From UBA7672 sp036733305 (lineage in GTDB: Bacteria > Pseudomonadota > Alphaproteobacteria > Caulobacterales > Hyphomonadaceae), in assembly GCA_036733305.1 (NCBI GenBank), contig DAINAT010000006.1, positions 1-64,000 of the forward strand: 64,000 nucleotides of DNA. The letters are read 5' to 3'. Shown in pieces: positions 8,930 through 17,487 of the stretch. Under the pieces are notes generated by a model that saw nothing but the letters and a program-made list of their open reading frames with translations, did not search any database and was not told the origin of the DNA. Made by a program: the position numbers and the translations under genes. The stretch's first letter is position 1, and each line of letters starts with the position of its first letter.

Positions 8930-10689
8930 GCGGCGCGATCCGAATTCGATTCTTCAGCGAGCCAGGAGCGGATGATGGCGACCGACTCGTCCGGGTGGCT
9001 GGCGACGACTTCCGAAATTTTCTTGATCGACGAGGCTTTTACCTGGCCCGAGATACGCGCGACATCGATGCCGGCATCGAGACGCTCGGGCATCTCTGCG
9101 TCAAAACTCACGACACGGCCTTCGTTCATCGAGAGTGTGTCGCCGTCGTCAGATTTCTGGGGCGAGGCTAGGGCGGCGGCCTGGAGGGAGGCGAGCGCCT
9201 TGGCGCGTTTGGAGCCCTTCAGTTTTGCGATCTCCGGCGGCAGTTCTACAGCGACTGACTTGGTGAACATGCCGGAGATCAGCGGGCGCAGGACGAAGAA
9301 GACCAGGGCGAGCGCGGTCAGCAGCAGGGCGACGATTTCGCCGATGTGGAGGAGGTCGAACTTGTCGAGTTCGAACGCGCCGGGGGCGGCTGCGCCATCG
9401 ATCGAGGTGTCGGGACGCGAGAACGCCGCGCTTTCGACGGTGACGACGTCGCCGCGTTGTTCGTTGAAGAGGACCGCCGATTTCACGAGCGACGTGATGC
9501 GGGCGATCTCTTCGGCCGGGCGCGGCTGCCAGGTGGCGGGTTGGCCTTCGGCGCCGGGGACGCGCATGTGGTCGATGGCGACTGCGACGGAAAGACGCTG
9601 GATCTTCCCACCTTCCACGACCTCGGTGCGCAGCGTCTTGTCCATCTCGTAGTTGACGGTTGATTCGTTGCGGTTGGTGGTGCTCTGGCTTTTCGGCGCG
9701 GCGGGGGCAGGGGCCTGCGCGCCGGTGGGAATGTTGTTGGCGACGGTGGTTTCATCGCCGTTGGCCGCTTCCTGGTTCGAGGACGAGTCCTCGACGGTCG
9801 TCTCCGAGCGGACGACGCGGCTGTCTGGGTTGTAGGTTTCGGACGACTGCGTGACCTTGTTGAAGTCGGCTTCGATCGAGACGGTGACCTTCGCAGCGCC
9901 GGGGCCGGCGATGTTCTCGATCACGTCGAGAACCTTTTTGCGGTAGCTTTCTTCCATGGATGAACGGCGTTCGTCGCCGGTCGTACCGCCGCCAACGCCG
10001 GCGGTGGGGTCGTTGTCATCCGTCGCGGCGGCGAGCAGGCGGCCGTCTGTGGATGAAACTGTAACTGCGTTCACCGACAGGCCGGGAACCTGTGACGCGA
10101 TGATGTTGCGAATCGCGCGGACCTTTTCCGGCGACATGGCATTGCCGGAGATCTTGAGAACGACCGATGCCTTGGGTTTTTCGGAATTCTTCTGGAAAAG
10201 CGGACGTTCCGGCACGGACAGGTGAACGCGCGCCGTCTGCACCATGTCATAGGCGCCGATGGTGCGTTCCAGCTCGCCTTCCATGGCGCGGAGTTGCTTG
10301 ATGTTGAGAACGAACTGGGTTTCGCCCAGTGCGTCGGACTTGTCGAAGATTTCCCAGCCGATCGAGCCGCGCGTCGGCAGGCCCTGCTCGGAGAGCATCA
10401 TGCGGGCGTTTTCGACCTTGGAAGCGTCGACGAAAACGGCCGAGCCGCCGCCCTGCATGGTGTAGGCGACGCCCGCTGTATCGAGCTTCTTGGTGATTTC
10501 GGCAGCTTCGTCGAGGTTGAGGCCCGAGAACAGAAGCTTCTGGCCGCCGCTTTCGCCGCGCAGCATGATGACGCCGAGCCCGCCGCCGACCAACGCCACG
10601 ACGACAAGCGCCGCTGCGATGCGCATACGACCGGAACGCGCGAGCTGCGCGACCAGTCCCTTGGACTCTTCAGATTTAGCTTCGGCCAT
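8926..10689 (-). CDS. fliF: Flagellar MS-ring protein FliF
   Basis: 587 residues. One membrane helix lies near residues 25-45 and a second near 450-470. Between them are the YscJ/FliF ring-building domains (MMLSEQGLPTRGSIGWEIFD and ARVHLSVPERPLFQ). The last 40 residues are the FliG-binding tail (ISEVVASHPDESVAIIRSWL). FliF forms the MS ring in the inner membrane and is the first structure of the basal body. It is the first gene of an eight-gene operon running to flhG. The intergenic region upstream (10690-10865) carries a leader hairpin, direct repeats and a CtrA-like box. Confidence 0.96.
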   Translation of the reverse strand: MAEAKSEESKGLVAQLARSGRMRIAAALVVVALVGGGLGVIMLRGESGGQKLLFSGLNLDEAAEITKKLDTAGVAYTMQGGGSAVFVDASKVENARMMLSEQGLPTRGSIGWEIFDKSDALGETQFVLNIKQLRAMEGELERTIGAYDMVQTARVHLSVPERPLFQKNSEKPKASVVLKISGNAMSPEKVRAIRNIIASQVPGLSVNAVTVSSTDGRLLAAATDDNDPTAGVGGGTTGDERRSSMEESYRKKVLDVIENIAGPGAAKVTVSIEADFNKVTQSSETYNPDSRVVRSETTVEDSSSNQEAANGDETTVANNIPTGAQAPAPAAPKSQSTTNRNESTVNYEMDKTLRTEVVEGGKIQRLSVAVAIDHMRVPGAEGQPATWQPRPAEEIARITSLVKSAVLFNEQRGDVVTVESAAFSRPDTSIDGAAAPGAFELDKFDLLHIGEIVALLLTALALVFFVLRPLISGMFTKSVAVELPPEIAKLKGSKRAKALASLQAAALASPQKSDDGDTLSMNEGRVVSFDAEMPERLDAGIDVARISGQVKASSIKKISEVVASHPDESVAIIRSWLAEESNSDRAA

Positions 10690-10703
10690 GCCCGCCCGGA
10701 AAA

Positions 10704-10737
10704 TTCTGCCTGCGTCGCGATTTGCGACTAGGCAGGA
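10704..10737 (-). promoter_or_regulatory. Hairpin in the fliF leader
   Basis: Arms CTGCCT (10706-10711) and AGGCAG (10730-10735) enclose a second stem, GTCGC (10714-10718) and GCGAC (10724-10728), with loop GATTT. It sits about 15 bases upstream of the fliF ATG. It may be an mRNA structure or a dyad operator such as an FlbD repressor site. Confidence 0.5.
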
Positions 10738-10766
10738 AATTCCCAGTGCGTGGTAAACGCCGTCTT

Positions 10767-10846
10767 AAGGACCCGAGACGGAGTTGTTAGCGAAACCTTA
10801 AAACAGGGTCCGCTCGCCGTCCCTCCCCAAGACCCGGGACGGCGTT
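10767..10846 (-). promoter_or_regulatory. Probable fliF promoter region: CtrA-like box and direct repeats
   Basis: TTAG-N7-TTAA on the plus strand (10787-10801) is TTAA-N7-CTAA on the minus strand, one base from the CtrA consensus TTAA-N7-TTAA. Imperfect direct repeats (AAGGACCCGAGACGGAGTT at 10767-10785 and AAGACCCGGGACGGCGTT at 10829-10846) flank it. CtrA control of the fliF operon is established in Caulobacter; its use here is inferred. Confidence 0.45.
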
Positions 10847-10865
10847 AGGTGCTGCTAGAGAAGGT

Positions 10866-11135
10866 CTAGCGATAGTTCTGCAGGCGTGTGGTGCGAAGAC
10901 CCTTTACGCCATGACGTTCGTACAGACGTTCCCAGCCGCCGAACTCTTCTTTCGAGAGTTCATAGCGATCGCAGGCGTCTTCGGCGGTCAGAAGGCCACC
11001 GTGCACTGCGGCCACGACTTCTGCCTTGCGGCGGGTGACCCAGCGTTGAATTCCCGGCGCCGGAAGATCCGCCAGGGTAATTTGACGTCCGTCCGGGCCC
11101 ACGACGGCCGCGCTGGACGCGCTTTGGCTCAGCAT
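10866..11135 (-). CDS. sciP: CtrA inhibitor SciP (DUF1153 family)
   Basis: 89 residues, full length for the family. It has the conserved core LPAPGIQRWVTRRKAEVVAA, then a helix-turn-helix with LLTAEDACDRYELSKEEF and the closing ERHGVKGLRTTRLQNYR. In Caulobacter SciP binds DNA and blocks CtrA-dependent transcription in G1 cells, so it tunes flagellar class II genes and the cell cycle. It lies alone between the fliF operon and flgE, as expected in Caulobacterales. Its leader contains a nested inverted repeat at 11165-11198. Confidence 0.93.
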   Translation of the reverse strand: MLSQSASSAAVVGPDGRQITLADLPAPGIQRWVTRRKAEVVAAVHGGLLTAEDACDRYELSKEEFGGWERLYERHGVKGLRTTRLQNYR

Positions 11136-11164
11136 GGAAAACTCCGTTTGCTGCTCTTACTATG

Positions 11165-11198
11165 GCGTGACCATACGGACCGGGTCCTAAGGTCACGC
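11165..11198 (-). promoter_or_regulatory. Nested inverted repeat upstream of sciP
   Basis: Outer arms GCGTGACC (11165-11172) and GGTCACGC (11191-11198) enclose inner arms GGACC (11177-11181) and GGTCC (11183-11187). It starts 30 bases upstream of the sciP ATG. Possible uses are a dyad operator or a leader hairpin. No protein can be assigned from sequence alone. Confidence 0.5.
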
Positions 11199-11299
11199 TC
11201 AGCGCGACGAGACGCTTTCCAAGAAACAATCGGCAAATTTGCACGATCGCAGAAAGGTTGTGGCGACGTTCTGCCGCCGGCCTCCGAAGAGGCGTAGAG

Positions 11300-11381
11300 G
11301 CGAGTGGTGATGCGCGCAGCCGAGTTCACACGCCTTCTGCGTGCCCAGAACTGAATGTGCTGACGCGAAATCACCACTCGC
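11300..11381 (-). other. Long-range inverted repeat downstream of flgE
   Basis: GCGAGTGGTGAT (11300-11311) pairs perfectly with ATCACCACTCGC (11370-11381) across 58 bases. It lies 15 bases past the flgE stop in the transcribed direction. It could be a 3' UTR fold or processing structure of the fliK-flgD-flgE message. There is no U-run, so it is not a classical terminator. Confidence 0.45.
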
Positions 11382-11395
11382 TACCTCTTAGAGAC

Positions 11396-12772
11396 CTAGC
11401 GCTTCAGCCTGATGAGCTCGTCGAGCATTTCATCAGCCGTGGTGATGATCTTCGACGACGCCGAGTAGGCGCGCTGGGTCATGATGAGATTCGAGAATTC
11501 TTCCGCGAGGTCGACGGTCGACGATTCCAGCGCCCGCGCCTTGATCTCGCCCGTGCCGCCGACGCCGGCGCCGCGCATGGTGAGAGCGCCTGCATTCGGC
11601 CCAAGGCGATAGACGCCGCCGTTTTCCGGAAGAAGGCCATCGACGTTGCCGAACATGGCCAGCGGTATCTGGTAGATGCGGCGGGTGAGGCCGTTGGTGA
11701 AGATGGCTGTGACGAAGCCATCATCGTCCACGTCCACCGACGCGAGCGAGCCGAACGGCGTGCCGTTGGCCGGCGAGGTGCCGAGGATCGACGGAGAGTC
11801 GTAATTGGTGAGACCGCCTGGAGAATTGGGGCCGCCCATGTCGAGCGTGATGGTCTGCGCTGCGAGGCCGAGACCAGCATCCCATTCCGGGCCAGCGTTG
11901 GCGCCAGCCATGCCGATGGTGATGGTGGTGGGCAGGGTGGAGTTAGCGGTGTCGATTTGTCCGAACGGCGTGAAAGCGACCATACCGGTTGCAACCTGGC
12001 CATCGACAAGCGTGCTGCCGCCCGGATCGATATCGCCCGCTGCCATGTGGACTTCGGTGTACCACTGGTTCGGGCCAGCCTTCAGGAACGACATGGTCAA
12101 CGTGTGCAGGCCGCCCTGGCTGTCATAGACCTGGACCGGAACCTGGAAATCCGGCGTAACCTGGCCAGACGCCATGTTGTTGGCGCTGTCAGCCGCGTCA
12201 TACGTGCCGTTCACGACAGCCTGGGAGAGTTCGTGCGACGATTGCAGGTTCGCCGACAGTGAGACAGTGCTCGTTGCTTCTGCGCCGCCCGCGATGCCCG
12301 AGACGCGGACCGCCTGAAGTGCGCTGAGGTCGGTGGGGTTGGTGGCGACGGCGCCCGTAGCGTCGACAGGCCAGCCCTGGAGATAATAGCCCGCAGTGTT
12401 CTGCAGATAGCCATTGGCGTCCGGCGTGAACTGCCCGGCGCGCGTGTAAAGGTAGGGGTCGGTTGTGCCGGCGTTGTCGCTGCGCCCGCGGACGACGAAG
12501 AAGCCATTTCCCGAAACTGCAAGGTGTGTCGACACTGACGAGGCGACTGCAGAACCCTGCTCGCTCATCAGCGGCGAGGAGTGAGACATCACGCCGCCCG
12601 CGCTGTAAGTGGGTTGGCTGTTCCTGGAGTTGAGCAGCGACGTGAAGTCGTTGCGGAGGCGCTTGTAGCCAACCGTGTTGACGTTCGCGATGTTGTCCGA
12701 GATCGCCGCGAGCGCGCTCGAGTTGGCTCGCATGCCAGATGCGCCGGCGAGCATGGCGGAGTTGATACTCAT
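11396..12772 (-). CDS. flgE: Flagellar hook protein FlgE
   Basis: 458 residues. The N-terminal rod/hook signature SGMRANSSALAAISDNIANV leads into NTVGYKR. The C-terminus has the matching heptad helix (AEEFSNLIMTQRAYSASSK and ITTADEMLDELIRLKR). FlgE polymerises into the hook after secretion through the flagellar type III system. The central D1/D2 domains are moderately long. It is the last gene of fliK-flgD-flgE, with a 115-base gap after flgD that could hold a separate control site. Confidence 0.95.
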   Translation of the reverse strand: MSINSAMLAGASGMRANSSALAAISDNIANVNTVGYKRLRNDFTSLLNSRNSQPTYSAGGVMSHSSPLMSEQGSAVASSVSTHLAVSGNGFFVVRGRSDNAGTTDPYLYTRAGQFTPDANGYLQNTAGYYLQGWPVDATGAVATNPTDLSALQAVRVSGIAGGAEATSTVSLSANLQSSHELSQAVVNGTYDAADSANNMASGQVTPDFQVPVQVYDSQGGLHTLTMSFLKAGPNQWYTEVHMAAGDIDPGGSTLVDGQVATGMVAFTPFGQIDTANSTLPTTITIGMAGANAGPEWDAGLGLAAQTITLDMGGPNSPGGLTNYDSPSILGTSPANGTPFGSLASVDVDDDGFVTAIFTNGLTRRIYQIPLAMFGNVDGLLPENGGVYRLGPNAGALTMRGAGVGGTGEIKARALESSTVDLAEEFSNLIMTQRAYSASSKIITTADEMLDELIRLKR

Positions 12773-12887
12773 AGTCGAAGCTCCCAGAAAGCCTGCGGGC
12801 GCAGGGCTCGTTACTGTCGGGTTGTCGGCCGCTTATGCAGCCAGGCGGCGCGCTTCTGCGCCGGAGAGTTGGTCGTTGGCCGGCGAC

Positions 12888-13586
12888 CTAGTTGACGGTG
12901 GTTGTCGTAGCCGGGGTCGTGGCGGTGTTCATGCGTTTGATGTCGGAGAACGCGAACACGCCGGCAGGCGTCGTGAGGGCGGGCTCGCCATAGGTGAGGT
13001 CAACGCCGGTGATCTTGGTGATCAGCGAATGCACGGGCGTGATGGCTTTCTTGTCGGCGTCTTCGGCGACGACGCTGATCCAGTAGGGCTTGTCGACAGA
13101 GGCTGTGCCGCCTTTGAGGAGTTCGCCGTTCCAGGTGAAGTCGTGCGTGCCGGCCTTGAGCTCGCCGGTTTTCGAATAGAGCACCTTGCCCGTCGCATCG
13201 GTGACGGTGACGGTTGTGGAGGTGGCGTCCTTGGGCAGTTCGTACTGCCACCTGACCGGCTCGCCGGTGAATTGTGCGCCGGCTGTATCAACGACGGCTT
13301 CCTGACCGAGATAGCCCGCCAGCGAGGCGCCGGCGCTGGAGTTGGTCGACTTGATCAGCGTTTCGAGCTGCGAGTTGACGCGGATCTGCTGTTCGACGCC
13401 GGAGAACTGGACGAGCTGGTCGGTGAACTGCGTTGAATCCATCGGCTCGAGCGGGTCCTGGTTCTGGATCTGCGCGGTGAGGATGGTGAGGAAGGTGTCG
13501 AAGTTGCTCGACAGCGACGCGGCGGATGTAGCGGCGTTTCCGGTTGTGGCGGTCGGGGTCGGGACGAAGGAAATCAGGTCAGACAT
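12888..13586 (-). CDS. flgD: Hook-capping scaffold protein FlgD
   Basis: 232 residues. The N-terminal signature FLTILTAQIQNQDPLEPMD at about residues 32-50, followed by STQFTDQLVQFSGVEQQ, is diagnostic of FlgD. The rest is the FLgD tudor/Ig-like part (GTHDFTWNGELLKGG). FlgD caps the growing hook and is discarded when the hook is complete. It begins 12 bases after the fliK stop and so shares its sigma54 promoter. Confidence 0.95.
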   Translation of the reverse strand: MSDLISFVPTPTATTGNAATSAASLSSNFDTFLTILTAQIQNQDPLEPMDSTQFTDQLVQFSGVEQQIRVNSQLETLIKSTNSSAGASLAGYLGQEAVVDTAGAQFTGEPVRWQYELPKDATSTTVTVTDATGKVLYSKTGELKAGTHDFTWNGELLKGGTASVDKPYWISVVAEDADKKAITPVHSLITKITGVDLTYGEPALTTPAGVFAFSDIKRMNTATTPATTTTVN

Positions 13587-13598
13587 GTTTCAGCTCCT

Positions 13599-14924
13599 TC
13601 ACGCGACGACGTCGAGCCGCGACGACGAACGCCAGGGGCGTGCGGCGGCAGCTGTCTGTGCATCTACGGCGACATCGACGGTGTTGAAGCCGCGCCACAC
13701 ATTGGCGGAGCGGGCATTGCCGTCCTTGTCGTTGAAATTGTTCGCGGGGTTGCGGCCCTGGTCGCCGGACAGTTCGAAACGGATGCCGTCCTTGGCGAGA
13801 TCGATGCCGGCATCGCTGAGCGCGCGTTCGAGGGAGCGCTGGCCGCGCATCAGGTCGGTGAGGGCGGCGCTGTCGTGGGCGGCGAGGACGGCGTGGACCT
13901 TCTTGTCGGCGCCGACTTCGATGCGGACGTCGACGCGGCCGAGTTCAGCCGGGTCGAGGCGGATTTCGTAGCGCTGGGCGCGGCCATCGAAACGCTCGAC
14001 CATGCGTTGATAGACCTGCACGGTCGTGGCGGGGGCGTTCTGCATGGCCGGGTTGGCGGCAGTGGCGCGTGCTGTGTCGGTGGCGGTCGTACGAGCGGAG
14101 GCGAGGGCGTCGACCGTGGTGGTGGTGGACGGCGTGGCGGTATCGGCTTTGATATCGGGTGCGGTGTCTGTCGTGGCCGTGTTGGCGGCAACCTGAGTGG
14201 CCTTGGCCTGGACGCCTTGCGTCTTGTTGGCGGCAGGGTCTGCGGCGGCGTTGGTGGTCGCGGCGGACTTGGTGGTGGAGGTGTTTGCGGTTTCCGCGGT
14301 CGCGGACATGCGCTCTTCGCCGGGGGCAGAGAGGGCGGCGGCATCTTCAGCCGATGCGTCCGGAGCGGGTGTTGCGAGTGCCGCGGTTTGCGTAGGAGCA
14401 GCAGGCTTCCTGGCGGTGGTCGCGGGCGCGATGACGGCTTCGCCGGTCTGTTGTTCGGCGCTGTCGGTTGCCTGCGGGGTTGCGGCTTGCGGAGCGGCGG
14501 CGGGTTTGGCGGCCGCTTGCGCAGCGCCTGTAGCGCCTGCAACGGCAGCGGTTGCAGCGGCAGCGGCGTCGATGGCGGGGACGTCCGCGCCGGCTTCGGC
14601 TACGGGGGCGTCGGTCGGCGCGGCTTGCGTGAGGCCGGCGAGGATGGCTTGGGCCGAGTTCACGGCCGTCGGCTGTTGTTGCTGCGACTGAACAGGTTGC
14701 GCGGCGATGTTCGTGTCGGCGACGGCCGGCTCGTCCTTGGCGGTTGCTTCTTTAGCAGCCGGCTCTTTGGACGACGTCTCTTTGGTTGCGGCTTCCGGTT
14801 CGGACGTTTCAGCGTCCAGGGCGTCGGCGAAGCTCGTGCGGTCGTCGTCGCGCGAAGCATCCTTCGCGACCGGTTCGGGCCGGGCGACGGGCTTCGGTGC
14901 GATGATGTCGACGGCTGAGGTCAC
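13599..14924 (-). CDS. fliK: Flagellar hook-length control protein FliK
   Basis: 441 residues from a GTG at 14924. The N-terminal two thirds are low-complexity Ala/Thr/Pro-rich (the ruler part). Residues near 325-415 form the Flg_hook domain (YEIRLDPAELGRVDVRIEV, then DAGIDLAKDGIRFELSG). FliK measures the hook and switches export specificity. The frame is open to 15020, but a sigma54 promoter at 14982-14997 lies inside that extension and its transcript would begin near 14970. The GTG at 14924 is the first usable start after it. Its ribosome site is weak. Confidence 0.85.
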   Translation of the reverse strand: MTSAVDIIAPKPVARPEPVAKDASRDDDRTSFADALDAETSEPEAATKETSSKEPAAKEATAKDEPAVADTNIAAQPVQSQQQQPTAVNSAQAILAGLTQAAPTDAPVAEAGADVPAIDAAAAATAAVAGATGAAQAAAKPAAAPQAATPQATDSAEQQTGEAVIAPATTARKPAAPTQTAALATPAPDASAEDAAALSAPGEERMSATAETANTSTTKSAATTNAAADPAANKTQGVQAKATQVAANTATTDTAPDIKADTATPSTTTTVDALASARTTATDTARATAANPAMQNAPATTVQVYQRMVERFDGRAQRYEIRLDPAELGRVDVRIEVGADKKVHAVLAAHDSAALTDLMRGQRSLERALSDAGIDLAKDGIRFELSGDQGRNPANNFNDKDGNARSANVWRGFNTVDVAVDAQTAAAARPWRSSSRLDVVA

Positions 14925-14981
14925 GCCTGGTCCATGCTTACTCGCTCCGGCCCATGGCGGGCGCGGTGCGTGAGATGTGTG

Positions 14982-14997
14982 TGCAACCTGCGAGCCA
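14982..14997 (-). promoter_or_regulatory. Sigma54 (-24/-12) promoter of fliK-flgD-flgE
   Basis: On the minus strand TGGCTCG-CAGG-TTGCA differs from the consensus TGGCACG-N4-TTGCW at one base. The transcription start would be near 14970, 47 bases before the GTG of fliK. Class III hook genes in Caulobacter use such promoters with FlbD. Confidence 0.75.
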
Positions 14998-15072
14998 GTA
15001 ATCTTTAGGATGAAAAGCACCTGCGAATGCGCATTTCACTGGTTAACAGCGCCGCGCTTCAGCCACGCAAAG

Positions 15073-15192
15073 CGGCAAGTTGCGGCAGAGTGGTGGGTAG
15101 ATGTTGCCGGGCCAGGAATGCCGACAGATGCGCTCAATTTCAGGGATCAGCGACTGGCCCGCAACTTGCGTGGTTAACGGCAACGTTGCGGC
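15073..15192. promoter_or_regulatory. Candidate FlbD-binding (ftr-like) sites and TTAACCA half sites
   Basis: Two near-identical dyads, CGGCAAGTTGCGGC (15073-15086) and CGGCAACGTTGCGGC (15178-15192), lie between and beside the divergent sigma54 promoters. The second overlaps the predicted flgK start point. Two TTAACCA words on the minus strand (near 15041 and 15171) resemble CtrA half sites. Assignment to FlbD is inferred from position. Confidence 0.45.
15155..15169 (+). promoter_or_regulatory. Sigma54 (-24/-12) promoter of flgK-flgL
   Basis: TGGCCCG-CAAC-TTGC matches the consensus apart from one base in the -24 box, with exact spacing. The predicted start is near 15180, about 180 bases before flgK. 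It diverges from the promoter at 14982-14997. Confidence 0.8.
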
Positions 15193-15360
15193 CAGCGAGC
15201 CGGGGCGTTCGGGGCAGAAGCCCCCATCGCGCAAGTTTTCGCGAATGTATTCAGGATGATGGAACGAAGCCGGTGAAACTGTCCGCATAGAGTGGCTCGG
15301 CAGATCGCGCCTACCCAGCATGTTGGGCGGCAAAATCTGCAGGGCGATGGAGATGCGATC

Positions 15361-17475
15361 ATGTCGATCAGCAGCATCATGAGCACCGGCCTGTCGGCGC
15401 TGTCTGCGAACCAGGCTGCGTTGAAGGCGACGTCGACCAACGTCGCGAACGTCAACACGGTTGGCTATTCGCGTCTCGATGTGCAGTTCATCTCGCGCCA
15501 GGCGTCTGGCGGGCTGTCGGGCGTCGAGATCGAAGTGCGGCGGGTGGCGAACGCTTATCTCGCGGCAGCCGAGATGCGTGGCGCGGCGGATGTGGCATCG
15601 GCCGATATCATGTCTCAGTTCATGGATCGCGCGCAGGGTCTGCTGGGTGATCCGTCGGATTCGGCAGGCGTTCTGGGATCGCTGGACAAGGTGTTTGCGA
15701 GTTTTGGCGCGCTGGCGCTGGACCCGTCATCCGCGCTGCGCCGGTCGTCGACCATGTCGGACCTGCAGACGATGCTGTCGCAGTTCGATACCACGGCGCG
15801 GGAGTTCCAGGCGCTGCGGGATGAGGCGCACTCGCGCGTTGCTGCTTCAGTGGACGAGGCCAACTCGCTGCTGTCCGGGATTTCCAAGTTGAATGCCGCG
15901 ATCCAGCGCTCGACCGTTTCGGGTTCGCAGGCCAGCGAGGCGGAGACGGAACAGCAGCGCATGCTCGACCGCCTGTCGGAGATCATGGATATCCGCACGC
16001 AACCGCGCAGGCTCGGCGGCGTCGAAGTGCGGACGACGGATGGGATGCTGCTGGTCGATTCGGATGCGGCGCAGCTCGGCTTCTCATCGACCACGAATGG
16101 CGAGCCGTATCCGGCGCTTGTGATAAAGTCGCCGCGTTCCTCGACCGAGATGCCGCTGGAAACCCACCTGCAGGGCGGCGAGCTGAAGGGCCTGCTGAAA
16201 ACGCGCGACAAGGAAATCGTCAGCCTGCAACAGGCGTTTGGCGAGTTCTCGGCGGGAACGGCAGATGCGTTGAATGCTGCGCACAACGCAGCCAGCCGCG
16301 TGCCGGCGCCGGAGACGATGACGGGGCGCAATACCGGACTGCTCGAAGACGATCTGCTGAACTTCTCGGGCGTCACCAATATCGCCGTGGTGGACAATGA
16401 AGGTAACGTGATCCGCAACTTCCGGATCGATTTCAACAACGGCCAGATCCTTGACGACCAGGCGGCCATAACGCCGTTCGGTACGACGATTGGCAGCCTG
16501 CGCGATGCGCTGAACACCGCCATGGACCCGGATGCGGAGATGACGTTCGCAGGCGGCGTGATGAGCATTGCCGCGGACGTGCCGAACACGACGGGGATTG
16601 TGGTCGCCGATGACCCGTCAAATCCGGCTTCGCGTGCAGGGCGGGGCTTCTCCCATACGTTTGGCCTGAACGATCTGATCACGCATTCGCAGCAGACGAG
16701 CTATGTGACTGGCCTGTCGGCGGCGGATGACCATGGCTTCGCCGATGGCACGATCAAGTTCGCGATCCGCAATCATGATGGCTCGATCGTTCGCACCTTC
16801 GATTTCGCGGTCACGTCAGGCACAAGCCTCGGCACACTGCGCACCCAGCTGAACACCGCGCTTCAGGGCTACGGCACGGCGACACTGGATGCCAATGGCA
16901 GGCTGCAGCTTACGGCGACCGGCAACAATGTCGGCAGCATCGATGTGCTGCAGGATGATACGGAGCGGGGCGATACGGGCATCTCGATGTCGGAGATGTT
17001 CGGCTTCGGCGAACAACTTGGCATTGCCCGCGCGCGTGGCCTGTCAATCCGGGAAGATATCAAGACTGACCCGAACAAGCTTTCGGCGGCGCAGGCAGAC
17101 CTCGCGGGCGCTGCATCCGGTATGCGCGTGCTGGCGACGGGCGACGGTCGTGGCGCGCTGACGCTGGAAGCGGCGGCGACGAAACAGCGTACGTTCGCAA
17201 GCGCGGGTGGCGTTGGCGGTCAGACGTCGTCGGTGATGGACTATGCTGCGCGACTTGCGGGCCATGCTGGCGCGCGCGCCGAAGCATTCGACGGTGCGAA
17301 GGCCGCCGCCACATCTGTACGCGAAGAAGTGAAGACGCGCCGGATGAGCGAAGAGGGCGTGAACCTCGACGAAGAGCTCGTGAAGATGACTACCTATCAG
17401 CAGGCCTATGCCGCCGCCTCACGCATGATCCAGGCGGCACGGGATCTGTTCGATATTACGCTGAACATGGTTTGA
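15361..17475 (+). CDS. flgK: Flagellar hook-junction protein FlgK (HAP1)
   Basis: 704 residues from ATG 15361, which has GGAG 9 bases upstream and begins MSISSIMSTGLSALSAN, the normal FlgK opening. The frame is open 23 codons further upstream without support. The N-terminal signature LKATSTNVANVNTVGYSR and the C-terminal helix (EEGVNLDEELVKMTTYQQAY, ARDLFDITLNMV) are diagnostic. FlgK joins hook to filament. Larger than enteric FlgK (about 550), as in other alphaproteobacteria, because of inserted outer domains. It is driven by the sigma54 promoter at 15155 and followed by flgL after 12 bases. Confidence 0.95.
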   Translation: MSISSIMSTGLSALSANQAALKATSTNVANVNTVGYSRLDVQFISRQASGGLSGVEIEVRRVANAYLAAAEMRGAADVASADIMSQFMDRAQGLLGDPSDSAGVLGSLDKVFASFGALALDPSSALRRSSTMSDLQTMLSQFDTTAREFQALRDEAHSRVAASVDEANSLLSGISKLNAAIQRSTVSGSQASEAETEQQRMLDRLSEIMDIRTQPRRLGGVEVRTTDGMLLVDSDAAQLGFSSTTNGEPYPALVIKSPRSSTEMPLETHLQGGELKGLLKTRDKEIVSLQQAFGEFSAGTADALNAAHNAASRVPAPETMTGRNTGLLEDDLLNFSGVTNIAVVDNEGNVIRNFRIDFNNGQILDDQAAITPFGTTIGSLRDALNTAMDPDAEMTFAGGVMSIAADVPNTTGIVVADDPSNPASRAGRGFSHTFGLNDLITHSQQTSYVTGLSAADDHGFADGTIKFAIRNHDGSIVRTFDFAVTSGTSLGTLRTQLNTALQGYGTATLDANGRLQLTATGNNVGSIDVLQDDTERGDTGISMSEMFGFGEQLGIARARGLSIREDIKTDPNKLSAAQADLAGAASGMRVLATGDGRGALTLEAAATKQRTFASAGGVGGQTSSVMDYAARLAGHAGARAEAFDGAKAAATSVREEVKTRRMSEEGVNLDEELVKMTTYQQAYAAASRMIQAARDLFDITLNMV

Positions 17476-17487
17476 GGACGATAGATC

